DNA of 32,184 nt from positions 1-32,184 of the forward strand of contig NZ_JACXBP010000017.1 in assembly GCF_014773485.1 (NCBI RefSeq), given 5' to 3'. Under the pieces are notes generated by a model that searched no databases, was not told the origin of the DNA, and saw only the letters and a list, made by a program, of their open reading frames with translations. The position numbers and the translations under genes were made by a program. This document shows, one piece after another, positions 14,307 through 29,176 of this stretch. How positions within the stretch are numbered: the first letter of the stretch is position 1; each line of letters starts with the position of its first letter. Origin of the DNA: Erwinia aphidicola. Its GTDB lineage: Bacteria > Pseudomonadota > Gammaproteobacteria > Enterobacterales > Enterobacteriaceae.

Positions 14307-15430
14307 AAAGTTTTATATCGCATTGGAAAACCCTCGACTGGGACGATATCCGCATGCGCATCAACGGCAAAAAAGCCGCCGATGTCGAACGCGCTCTGAA
14401 CGCGGCCAAAATGAACCGCGAAGACCTGATGGCGCTGCTCTCCCCCGCTGCTGCCGCCTATATTGAGCCGATGGCGCAGAAGGCCCAGCGCCTGACGCGC
14501 CAGCGTTTTGGCAACACCGTCAGCTTCTATGTTCCGCTCTATCTCTCTAATCTGTGCGCCAATGACTGCACCTACTGCGGCTTCTCGATGAGCAACCGCA
14601 TCAAGCGCAAGACGCTGAACGGGGAAGAGATCGCCCGCGAGTGCGAGGCGATCCGCGCCATGGGCTTCGATCACCTGCTGCTGGTCACCGGCGAGCATCA
14701 GACCAAAGTCGGCATGGACTATTTCCGCCAGCACTTTCCCGCCATTCGTCAGCGCTTCAGTTCACTGATGATGGAGGTGCAACCGATGGACGAGCCTGAC
14801 TATGTCGAGCTGAAAACGCTGGGCCTCGACGGGGTACTGGTATATCAGGAGACCTACCACCCGGCGGTTTATAGTCAGCATCATCTTAAGGGTAACAAAC
14901 AGGACTTTTTCTACCGGCTGGAGACTCAGGATCGTTTAGGCAGGGCGGGGATCGACAAGATCGGCCTCGGCGCGCTGATTGGGCTGTCGGACAGCTGGCG
15001 CACCGACTGCTTTATGCTGGCGGAGCATCTGCTGTGGCTACAGCAGCACTACTGGCAGACGCGCTACTCTATCTCCTTCCCGCGGCTGCGCCCGTGCGCG
15101 GGTGGCATTGAACCGGCGTCGATTATGGATGAAGCGCAGCTGGTGCAGGTGATTTGCGCGTTCCGCCTGTTCGCACCGGAGGTGGAGCTTTCGCTGTCGA
15201 CGCGGGAATCCCCGCAGTTTCGCGACAGCGTGGTGCCGCTGGCGATCAACAGCGTCAGCGCCTTTTCAAAAACGCAACCGGGCGGCTACGCCGATAACCG
15301 ACCGGAGCTGGAGCAGTTCGCCCCGCACGATGCGCGCACTGCGCAGCAGGTGGCCGAAGCGCTGGTGCGTGCCGGGCTACAGCCGGTCTGGAAAGACTGG
15401 GATGGATATTTGGGGCGCGCCACGCAATAA
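14303..15430 (+). CDS. thiH: 2-iminoacetate (dehydroglycine) synthase ThiH
   Basis: ThiH is a radical SAM enzyme that cleaves tyrosine to give dehydroglycine and p-cresol, supplying ThiG; its presence, not that of a glycine oxidase ThiO, marks the anaerobic-compatible enterobacterial route. The 375-aa protein (377 in E. coli) shows the cluster motif C85-x3-C89-x2-C92 in LCANDCTYCGF. It also has LLVTGEHQ, GLDGVLVYQETYH, and the C-terminal PQFRDSVVPLAINSVSAFSKTQPGGY block typical of the ThiH/biotin synthase-like C-terminal domain. It is the last gene of the operon and is followed by a terminator shared with the convergent regulator gene. Confidence 0.97.
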   Translation: MKSFISHWKTLDWDDIRMRINGKKAADVERALNAAKMNREDLMALLSPAAAAYIEPMAQKAQRLTRQRFGNTVSFYVPLYLSNLCANDCTYCGFSMSNRIKRKTLNGEEIARECEAIRAMGFDHLLLVTGEHQTKVGMDYFRQHFPAIRQRFSSLMMEVQPMDEPDYVELKTLGLDGVLVYQETYHPAVYSQHHLKGNKQDFFYRLETQDRLGRAGIDKIGLGALIGLSDSWRTDCFMLAEHLLWLQQHYWQTRYSISFPRLRPCAGGIEPASIMDEAQLVQVICAFRLFAPEVELSLSTRESPQFRDSVVPLAINSVSAFSKTQPGGYADNRPELEQFAPHDARTAQQVAEALVRAGLQPVWKDWDGYLGRATQ

Positions 15431-15455
15431 AATGTCGCCCGCTGCAACCGCGTTG

Positions 15456-15499
15456 AAAAGCCGTGAAGACGTTACGCAACCTTGAAATCACGGCCTTTT
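15456..15499. terminator. Bidirectional terminator between thiH and the MocR gene
   Basis: GCCGTGA (15460-15466) pairs with TCACGGC (15488-15494) around a 21-nt loop containing a small GTT/AAC stem. AAAA precedes and CTTTT follows, so both strands end in a short T-run. It fits the convergent arrangement of thiH and the regulator gene. Confidence 0.75.
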
Positions 15500-15523
15500 A
15501 ACCCGAGCGATGGTCGCTATAGT

Positions 15524-15550
15524 GGCGGCGTGGGCAGCCTTCACGCCGCC
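15524..15550. other. GC-rich 9-bp hairpin beyond the MocR stop codon
   Basis: GGCGGCGTG (15524-15532) is the exact reverse complement of CACGCCGCC (15542-15550), with a 9-nt loop. It lies 8 nt past the 3' end of the regulator gene. No T-run follows on either strand; it may stabilise the mRNA 3' end. Confidence 0.4.
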
Positions 15551-15558
15551 CGCCAGGG

Positions 15559-17031
15559 TCAGCTGTGTTCCTTCTCGCTGACCCTGCCCTCTTCCTTCAC
15601 CTCCATCGCCGGCAGGCAGCTTAGCATCGCCCGCTCAACCGCTGCGCCGAGTATCTCCAGCGCTTTTTCAATCTGTTCACTGAAAGCCTGGGCATAGCTG
15701 AGGCGCAGGCAGTTTCGATATTTACCGGAGGCCGAGAAGAGTGAACCAATCGCGACCTGAACGCCGGAAGCGCGCAGATCCTGATTGAGTTGCCAGGCAT
15801 CAAAGGGTTCCGGCAGCTCTACCCAGATAAGAAAACCGCCCTGCGGGCGCGTCACGCAGATCCCGCAGGGAAAATGGTGCCGCACCCGGCGGGTAAACGT
15901 CTCCAGGTTACGTTGATAAAAACTGCGCATCCGCCGCAGATGCGGCTGGTAATGGCCCTGACGAATAAACGCCGCCACTGCCATCTGCGTCTGGGTGGCG
16001 GTCGAGCCGGTGCTGATATATTTCATATGCAGTACGCGGTCGAAATAGCGCCCCGGTACGACCCAGCCGACCCGCAGTCCGGGTGCCAGCGTTTTTGAAA
16101 AGGAGCTGCACAGCAGCACGCGGCCATCTGTATCCAGCGACTTGATGGTCATTGGCCGGGGATAGTCAAACGCCAGTTCGCCATACACATCATCTTCGAT
16201 GATCGCGATATCGAAGCGCTGCGCCAGCGACAGCAGCGCCTGTTTACGCGCGGTTGGCATGACAAAACCCAGCGGATTATTGCAGTTGGGTACTACCACT
16301 ACCGCTTTGATCGGCCACTGCTCGAAGGCCAGTTCCAGCGCTTCAAGGCTGATACCGCTGACGGAATCGGTGGGGATCTCAATGGCGCGGATCCCGAAAC
16401 CGCGCAGAGTTTGCATGGTGCCGTGAAACGCCGGAGATTCAACGGCAACAATATCGCCAGCCTGACAGATGGCACGGATTGAAACCGACAGTGCTTCATG
16501 ACAGCCGGTGGTGATAATCACGTCATCGGCCACCAGCTGACAGCCACTGTCAATCATCAGGCGGGCGATCTGTTCACGCAGCTCGGCCACGCCATACAGA
16601 TTGTCATAGTTCAGCAGCCGCGGATCCTGCTGCTGCCCAAGGCGGCTGATGATTTTCCACAGGGGCTTCAGCGTTGGTGGGTCGATATTTGGCGTGCCGC
16701 TGCCTAACTGTAGAACGTCATTATCCAGCCGCGCATTAAGCAGCTCCATCACGGTATCCCACTGGGTAATCTCTACCGGGCGCTGTACCGGACGGGTAAT
16801 GGGTGGCAACGGCGGTGCTGCCTTACGCGGCGTGACGAAGTAGCCGGAACGCGGCTGCGGGGTAATCAGCTGCTTTTCTTCCAGCAGGTAGTAAGCCTGC
16901 TGCACGGTGCTGATACTGACGCCGTGTTCGGCACTTAGCGCCCGCACCGACGGCAGCCTCTCCCCCGACTGATACAACCCCTGCTCAATACGCTGGGCCA
17001 GCAGTTCTGCCAGATGTTGATAACGCGTCAT
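15559..17031 (-). CDS. MocR-type GntR/aminotransferase fusion transcriptional regulator
   Basis: The 490-aa protein has an N-terminal GntR winged helix (about 1-70: LAQRIEQGLYQSGERLPSVR, then the recognition helix SISTVQQAYYLLEEK). A short linker leads to a fold-type I aminotransferase-like domain. PLP-site residues are present: N251-N252-P, D280-D281 with Y283 (IIEDDVYGEL), and the Schiff-base lysine K313 in SSFSKTLAPGLRVGW with R320. MocR proteins use PLP as an effector sensor and usually control a divergent neighbour. Here the divergent gene is the DUF1127 ORF across 178 nt. The closest K-12 relative by layout is the YdcR type. Its ligand is unknown; the thi neighbour is a possible but unproven link. 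A good ribosome site (TAGGA) precedes the ATG. Confidence 0.92.
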   Translation of the reverse strand: MTRYQHLAELLAQRIEQGLYQSGERLPSVRALSAEHGVSISTVQQAYYLLEEKQLITPQPRSGYFVTPRKAAPPLPPITRPVQRPVEITQWDTVMELLNARLDNDVLQLGSGTPNIDPPTLKPLWKIISRLGQQQDPRLLNYDNLYGVAELREQIARLMIDSGCQLVADDVIITTGCHEALSVSIRAICQAGDIVAVESPAFHGTMQTLRGFGIRAIEIPTDSVSGISLEALELAFEQWPIKAVVVVPNCNNPLGFVMPTARKQALLSLAQRFDIAIIEDDVYGELAFDYPRPMTIKSLDTDGRVLLCSSFSKTLAPGLRVGWVVPGRYFDRVLHMKYISTGSTATQTQMAVAAFIRQGHYQPHLRRMRSFYQRNLETFTRRVRHHFPCGICVTRPQGGFLIWVELPEPFDAWQLNQDLRASGVQVAIGSLFSASGKYRNCLRLSYAQAFSEQIEKALEILGAAVERAMLSCLPAMEVKEEGRVSEKEHS

Positions 17032-17068
17032 CGTATCCTACCTCGCCCATTACTTTGCCAGAAACCAG

Positions 17069-17168
17069 TACAGATGACGGCGAAAATCACCATTCAGAGC
17101 CAATTTCGCCCATTCTGTATGTCAATTAAATGTGTTTTTTGCATCTGTATCCTGAATCACATTACAGA
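17069..17168. promoter_or_regulatory. Candidate MocR operator region with repeated TACAG half-sites
   Basis: Four copies of TACAG/CTGTA occur in this 178-nt divergent gap: TACAG at 17069-17073, CTGTA at 17115-17119 and 17145-17149, and TACAG at 17163-17167. The last two form TCTGTA-N13-TACAGA (17144-17168). A perfect -35 TTGACA for the regulator gene lies at 17120-17125 (minus strand), without a good -10 at 17 bp. MocR regulators commonly bind paired half-sites in such gaps; binding here is inference. Confidence 0.35.
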
Positions 17169-17209
17169 CAAAATAGCAGTCAGACAACGGGATTGATGAG
17201 GAGGCAATA

Positions 17210-17398
17210 ATGGAGTTTGAAGCAAACAGAGCAGCGAAGCCTTTTAGCTGGGCACTGATTAAAGCGATCTTTATTGTGCCTTATCGACGCTGGCAGGCAC
17301 GCCGACTGCGCGCCTGCACCCGACAGATTTTATCAAGGCTGAGCGCTGCGCAGCTGAAAGATATCGGGCTGACCTGCGAGGATGTCCGACGCTTATAG
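17210..17398 (+). CDS. DUF1127 small basic protein (YjiS-like)
   Basis: This 62-aa protein has a basic N-terminal half (YRRWQARRLRACTRQ, 25-39) and ends in the DUF1127 hallmark LSRLSAAQLKDIGLTCEDVRRL (41-62, cited by position), where the 'L..DIGL...D' spacing is diagnostic. Members are small, often highly expressed; in some alphaproteobacteria they act in RNA-related phosphate or carbon regulation, but no role is established in enterobacteria. The ribosome site GAGGAGG is very strong, and a 12-bp-stem terminator follows, so this is a well-expressed single-gene unit. It is divergent from the MocR regulator and is its most likely target. Confidence 0.85.
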   Translation: MEFEANRAAKPFSWALIKAIFIVPYRRWQARRLRACTRQILSRLSAAQLKDIGLTCEDVRRL

Positions 17399-17428
17399 TG
17401 ATGTGGCTTGGGTGAACGTTCGCACCCC

Positions 17429-17467
17429 GGGCAACGGAGCAGTCCTGGCTCCGTTGCCCTTTTTTTA
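17429..17467 (+). terminator. Strong intrinsic terminator of the DUF1127 gene
   Basis: GGGCAACGGAGC (17429-17440) pairs perfectly with GCTCCGTTGCCC (17448-17459) around a 7-nt loop, followed by TTTTTTT. The uraH stop codon of the convergent gene lies right at its end; the minus strand lacks a T-run. Confidence 0.93.
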
Positions 17468-17468
17468 T

Positions 17469-17888
17469 TTAATTGCCGCGATAAGTCGAGTAGCCATACT
17501 GACTGAGCAGCAGCGGGATATGATAGTGCTCACCGCTTTTCTCCACGTGGAAGATCACCGGGATCTCCGGGAAGAAGGTGGGCTGACTGTGCTGTTTATA
17601 GTAGTCACCGGTTTTGAATACCACTTTGTAATCACCCTCTGCCATGCTTTTTCCTTCCGGGTAAAGCGCAGCAATACGGCCATTCTTATCGGTTACGCCA
17701 GACGCCAGTTTGACCCACCCCTGCTGCTGCTGCTGCTCCAGCTCAACCGTGACGCCAGCCGTCGGCACGCCGGTCTGCAAATTCAGTACGTGCACGCTCA
17801 GCGGATTCTTTACGCCTTCACCTGCGGCTAATGCCGGTAATGAACAGGCGGCGAGGCTTGCCAGCAAAACAGCTTTCATGACTTTCAT
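17469..17888 (-). CDS. uraH: Periplasmic 5-hydroxyisourate hydrolase (transthyretin-like)
   Basis: HIUase hydrolyses 5-hydroxyisourate, the product of urate oxidation, toward OHCU. The 139-aa precursor has a Sec signal peptide (MKVMKAVLLASLAACSLPALA, cut near residue 22), so it works in the periplasm like E. coli HiuH. Catalytic positions are seen: H33 in LSVHVLN, R71 in DKNGRIAALYP and H123 in EHYHIPLLLSQYGYSTYRG. The conserved C-terminal tetrapeptide is YRGN here instead of the family's YRGS. AAGGAAA precedes the first ATG. A run of five Gln lies at 52-56. No other ureide or urate gene is nearby, so the source of substrate is unclear. Confidence 0.93.
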   Translation of the reverse strand: MKVMKAVLLASLAACSLPALAAGEGVKNPLSVHVLNLQTGVPTAGVTVELEQQQQQGWVKLASGVTDKNGRIAALYPEGKSMAEGDYKVVFKTGDYYKQHSQPTFFPEIPVIFHVEKSGEHYHIPLLLSQYGYSTYRGN

Positions 17889-17990
17889 AGGATTTCCTTA
17901 TAGTGAGATTCCCGCTGAAGATAGCAGCCACGCCAGCAGCTCACCAATTCGCGGCTAAATATGTGAAATTTCCTACAAACTGCCGGGCAC

Positions 17991-19058
17991 TTATTTCGCC
18001 GCGGCGCTGCTCCAGACCGACGGCCAGTCACCCGGCTCTCCGCCGTTACAGCTGGGCTGGCTATTATAGTGGGTCAGATGGAAGGTTTTGCCGTCATATT
18101 TCCAGCCGCCACTTTCACCACAGTCAGCGATACCACGACCACGACCGGAGAAGAACAGCTCACCGGTTTTAGGGTCATAATCTGCTTCAGTAAACATACT
18201 CTCTATCTGCGCTTGACCCTGCTCATCTTTGAGCGGTAACGGCAGGGTCAGCTGTTTTGCATCCTGCGGGTTAGCGCGCGCGCTGATAAACAGCAGGCTG
18301 GAAGATTGATAGGCGCCCAGGCCGCAGTTGACCAAAACCAGCGCCTGACGATCGTTAAGCGGCTGCGCATGACTGCGTGCGCGCGTCTCTTGATCCTGAT
18401 CGCAGTACTGGTCTGCCAACAGCTTGCGGTTCGCGGCGATAGCACCATCAATCAGCGCGGCCTCATTGGTTAGCGGCATCACTGCTGGCGGCGAAAAATT
18501 CAATGCCGGGCCATCGGGGCGCGCCGGCACTAAATCCGGCTCATTGTTGCCGACCTTCAGTAAGGCGGTCTGATTATTGAGCCGGCCCTGGCGGTCGTCC
18601 ACCAGCAGCAACGCGGCGTTTAATCCGCTCAGTGAAGCCGCACCCTGCTCAGAATCAGCGGTTACCGAGACTTCCAGCGCGTTTTTGCTGGCCTGCACCC
18701 ACTGCTGAATGTCACTCAGTTTGTCGGTACCGCCGCCGCCAAAATCGCCGTTTTCACCCGCCGCCGTAATGGGAATATCGGAGTGCCAGGGCTTGCCGTC
18801 CAGCCAGATCCCTTCGGGTTTTTGCTCGCCAAAAGCCTGGAAAGCCAGAGAGGCTTTACCGTTGACGCCCGCCTCGCGCGTGATAATGATGCGCAGGCCC
18901 TCGTCCATATTGCGTACGTCGCAGTCGTTAAGATTGTTGCAGGTCACCTGCCAGTTTTTAAACACCTTTTGTACCGGCGCATTCACCCACTCTTGTGCCT
19001 GAATCCCCGCGCTAAATACCAGCAGCGCCAGCGCCATGAAACCCCTTTTGCTTTGCAT
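17991..19058 (-). CDS. Exported DUF1176 domain protein
   Basis: The 355-aa product begins with a Sec signal peptide (hydrophobic LALLVFSAGIQA, cut before QEWVNAP), then a soluble periplasmic domain. Cysteines at CNNLNDC, YCDQDQE, NCGLG, IADCGESGGWKYDGK and PSCNGGEPG could form disulfides. DCGESGGWKYDGK with F-L followed by the C-terminal W-S block is characteristic of DUF1176. No function is known for the family. The start at 19058 has GGGAG 5 nt upstream; the adjacent ATG at 19061 leaves only 2 nt and is less likely. It sits 102 nt upstream of uraH on the same strand with no terminator seen between, so the two may be co-transcribed. The rpoC terminator isolates it from the gene upstream. Confidence 0.8.
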   Translation of the reverse strand: MQSKRGFMALALLVFSAGIQAQEWVNAPVQKVFKNWQVTCNNLNDCDVRNMDEGLRIIITREAGVNGKASLAFQAFGEQKPEGIWLDGKPWHSDIPITAAGENGDFGGGGTDKLSDIQQWVQASKNALEVSVTADSEQGAASLSGLNAALLLVDDRQGRLNNQTALLKVGNNEPDLVPARPDGPALNFSPPAVMPLTNEAALIDGAIAANRKLLADQYCDQDQETRARSHAQPLNDRQALVLVNCGLGAYQSSSLLFISARANPQDAKQLTLPLPLKDEQGQAQIESMFTEADYDPKTGELFFSGRGRGIADCGESGGWKYDGKTFHLTHYNSQPSCNGGEPGDWPSVWSSAAAK

Positions 19059-19087
19059 CATTTCTCCCTGTCACTTTTCCTTAGGCC

Positions 19088-19111
19088 AAAAAAAACCCCG
19101 CCGGAGCGGGG
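19088..19111 (-). terminator. Intrinsic terminator of the rplKAJL-rpoBC operon
   Basis: On the minus strand CCCCGC (19106-19111) and GCGGGG (19096-19101) form the stem around TCCG, followed by eight T residues (19088-19095). It lies 27 nt past the rpoC stop. The plus strand has a shorter TTTT run, so weak termination from the left is possible. Confidence 0.93.
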
Positions 19112-19138
19112 TTTTACTATGCCATAAGCGATTGACGA

Positions 19139-23362
<4,224 letters not shown>

Positions 23363-23444
23363 GGATTAGCTCCCGTCGGAGTGAGACTTCTCAGGGACGC
23401 CTGGAGTGACCCGGGCGCCCTGTAACCAGTACAAATTCGAGTGC

Positions 23445-27473
<4,029 letters not shown>

Positions 27474-27683
27474 AGGGTTCCTCAGCTCGCTGAAAAGTAG
27501 AACCTCTCTGTCCGTCCAGGGGGGACAGTTCATGCAACGCTGTTTTGTGTTGTGCAGAAAGCAGATCGCCTTCTGTAATACCTCTTTCTATCACGCTCAA
27601 ATCATTTCATTGCCGTTCTGGACAGGGAGCCCATGCAGGGTGGCAGTATATTAAGTCGTCGATAGAGAAAGATATTAAGCTAA

Positions 27684-27714
27684 TCAATGACTAAACAGTG
27701 TGAAATGTCATTGA
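27684..27714 (-). other. Stem-loop in the rplL-rpoB spacer, candidate RNase III site
   Basis: TCAATGAC (27684-27691) and GTCATTGA (27707-27714) form an 8-bp stem with a 15-nt loop in the rplL-rpoB transcript, 13 nt beyond the attenuator T-run. E. coli mRNA is processed by RNase III in this spacer; assigning that role to this stem is inference. The rest of 27474-27683 shows no gene. Confidence 0.45.
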
Positions 27715-27727
27715 CGCTGTAGAGCGC

Positions 27728-27758
27728 AAAAAGGCTGGTGACCAAAAAGTCACCAGCC
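27728..27758 (-). terminator. rplL-rpoB attenuator (partial terminator)
   Basis: On the minus strand, GGCTGGTGAC (27749-27758) pairs with GTCACCAGCC (27733-27742) around TTTTTG, followed by TTTTTGCGCT. This is nearly identical to the E. coli attenuator between rplL and rpoB, where most transcripts stop and a minority continue into rpoBC, setting the ribosomal protein to polymerase ratio. Confidence 0.92.
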
Positions 27759-27811
27759 ATCAGCCTGAATCACCCCAAAGGATTAATCAAGCTGCAACCT
27801 GAAAGGTTGGC

Positions 27812-28177
27812 TTACTTAACTTCAACTTCTGCGCCAGCTTCTTCCAGTGCTTTCTTCAGAGCTTCAGCGTCGTCTTTGCTGATGCCTTCTTTCAGGGCAG
27901 CAGGTGCAGACTCAACCAGGTCTTTGGCTTCTTTCAGGCCCAGACCAGTTGCGCCACGTACTGCTTTGATCACGGCAACTTTGTTAGCGCCGATAGCTTT
28001 CAGTACAACGTCGAACTCAGTTTTTTCTTCTACAGCTTCAGCAGCAGCAGCAGGACCTGCAACAGCAGCAGCAGCTGACACGCCGAATTTCTCTTCCATA
28101 GCGGAGATCAGTTCAACGATTTCCATTACAGACAGAGCTGCAACGCCTTCAATGATTTGGTCTTTAGTGATTGACAT
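27812..28177 (-). CDS. rplL: 50S ribosomal protein L7/L12
   Basis: L7/L12 is the multi-copy stalk protein that recruits and activates translation GTPases. The 121-aa product has the N-terminal dimerisation domain (1-34, MSITKDQIIEGVAALSVMEI...), the flexible Ala/Gly/Pro hinge (about 35-52), and the C-terminal factor-binding domain with KVAVIKAVRGATGLGLKEAKDLVE around 65-90 (positions given, sequence shortened). Length and sequence match E. coli. It lies 73 nt downstream of rplJ and is expressed at higher levels than rpoB because of the attenuator that follows. Confidence 0.98.
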   Translation of the reverse strand: MSITKDQIIEGVAALSVMEIVELISAMEEKFGVSAAAAVAGPAAAAEAVEEKTEFDVVLKAIGANKVAVIKAVRGATGLGLKEAKDLVESAPAALKEGISKDDAEALKKALEEAGAEVEVK

Positions 28178-28250
28178 TTCGTGTTCCTAAATTCAGAAAG
28201 TAATTTTTTGTACGTTAGCAAATATACGGATAAGAAGAGCAGTGCGGCTA

Positions 28251-28754
28251 TTAAGCAGCAGTTGCTTCTTTCTGATCGCGTACAGCAGCCAGAGTGCGAA
28301 CCAGTTTGCCAGCAGAGGCTTCTTTCATGGTTGCCATCAGGCGTGCGATTGCTTCATCGTAAGTTGGCAGAGTTGCCAGGCGGTCGATCTGAGCCGCACT
28401 GATCAGCTCGCCTTCAAAGGCCGCAGCTTTAACCTCAAATTTTGCATTCGCTTTCGCGAACTCTTTGAACAGACGAGCAGCAGCGCCCGGGTGTTCCATA
28501 GAGTATGCAATCAAGGTAGGACCGGTGAACGTGTCTTTCAGGCACTCAAACTGAGTACCTTCAACGACGCGGCGCAGCAGGGTGTTACGAACAACACGCA
28601 TGTATACGCCAGCTGCACGTCCTGCTTTACGCAGTTCGGTCATTTTGTCTACAGTAACGCCACGAGAATCCGCAACTACCGCAGACAGCGCGCCTTTGGC
28701 TACTTCGCTGACTTCAGCAACAATCGCTTGTTTGTCTTGAAGATTTAAGGCCAT
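28251..28754 (-). CDS. rplJ: 50S ribosomal protein L10
   Basis: L10 is the stalk base that holds the L7/L12 dimers on 23S rRNA and represses its own operon by binding the leader. The product is 167 aa (165 in E. coli) with MALNLQDKQAIVAEV at the start, the globular RNA-binding domain (VVADSRGVTVDKMTELRK, YMRVVRNTLLRRVVEGT), and a C-terminal helical L12-binding tail. AGGAGC 8 nt before the ATG is the ribosome site; a longer frame from 28805 runs into the leader and is not used. The recognised L10 leader upstream supports autogenous control. Confidence 0.98.
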   Translation of the reverse strand: MALNLQDKQAIVAEVSEVAKGALSAVVADSRGVTVDKMTELRKAGRAAGVYMRVVRNTLLRRVVEGTQFECLKDTFTGPTLIAYSMEHPGAAARLFKEFAKANAKFEVKAAAFEGELISAAQIDRLATLPTYDEAIARLMATMKEASAGKLVRTLAAVRDQKEATAA

Positions 28755-28888
28755 TAGCTTGTGCTCCTGGATTTTTGGCCGGGGATGGATTTCCCCGGAA
28801 CTCACTTCACCTGAACCGCGTTACCACGGACAGGCGCTAAAACACGGTGAGCAGAATCCAGCAAAGACTATAAAAATATTCTTTTGGC

Positions 28889-28972
28889 TCTGTCACCGTC
28901 TACGCAGGAGATTAAGTTTCTTGCGAAACACCTGCGGTCTTGGACGGAGGCCAGGATAGGCCTGGCTCCAAC
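28889..28972 (-). promoter_or_regulatory. L10 leader (r-protein autoregulatory RNA)
   Basis: The minus-strand RNA here is close to the E. coli rplJ leader: GGAGCCAGGCCTATCCTGGCC hairpin region at the 5' side, then CTCCGTCCAAGACCGCAGG, GTTTCGCAAGAAACTTAATC, and CCTGCGTAGACGGTGACAG. CCGCAGG/CCTGCG and CCGTC/GACGG pair long-range to form the bulged stem bound by the L10(L12)4 complex. Binding represses rplJL translation. The leader is about 130 nt upstream of the rplJ ATG. The 28755-28888 remainder links it to the ribosome site. Confidence 0.92.
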
Positions 28973-28986
28973 CTAAAAATTCTTTC

Positions 28987-29108
28987 TAATACTTCGTCCT
29001 TCAAGCTACCACTGCGTTAACTTCTTTCGCTCACCCCGTCACGTAGTGGACTACGCTCCTGGGATTCACTCCATTGCCGCCTTGCCGCAACTCAAATGAC
29101 TCGATTAG
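28987..29108. repeat. ERIC element in the rplA-rplJ spacer
   Basis: This 122-bp segment is an Enterobacterial Repetitive Intergenic Consensus. It contains CGCTCACCCCGTCACGTAGT (29029-29048), nearly the complement of the classic ERIC2 primer site, and GCTCCTGGGATTCACT (29055-29070), nearly the ERIC1R site, followed by TTGCCGCCTTGCCGCAACTC. The ends are inverted: CTAATACTTCGTC and GACTCGATTAG. The typical full element is about 127 bp. It is transcribed in this position if the rplJ promoter lies upstream of it. Confidence 0.9.
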
Positions 29109-29110
29109 TG

Positions 29111-29130
29111 GTTCTGTATATTTACAGAAC
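29111..29130. other. Perfect 8-bp stem-loop beside the ERIC element
   Basis: GTTCTGTA (29111-29118) and TACAGAAC (29123-29130) flank a 4-nt TATT loop, 2 bp from the ERIC end. In the rplJ transcript (minus strand) it would form near the RNA 5' end. There is no T-run behind it. Confidence 0.5.
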
Positions 29131-29142
29131 AACGGGCGTAAG

Positions 29143-29171
29143 ATTCTAGATGAAAATTTCGCCCGCGTAAA
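29143..29171 (-). promoter_or_regulatory. Candidate rplJ promoter (PL10)
   Basis: On the minus strand -35 TTTACG (29166-29171) and -10 TAGAAT (29143-29148) are exactly 17 bp apart, matching consensus at 4/6 and 5/6 positions. It starts 5 nt past the rplA stop codon, where E. coli has its L10 promoter. Transcription would begin near 29136 and run through the stem-loop, the ERIC repeat and the L10 leader. Confidence 0.6.
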
Positions 29172-29176
29172 GCTGA

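Noticed and set aside
17744..17752. Run of five Gln codons (CAG repeats) in uraH as an error or mobile repeat
   Set aside because: The run keeps the frame and lies in a variable surface loop of the transthyretin fold, so it is ordinary length variation.
27474..27533. 20-codon N-terminal extension of rpoB
   Set aside because: MVYSYTEKKRIRKD is the universal enterobacterial start and has a proper ribosome site.
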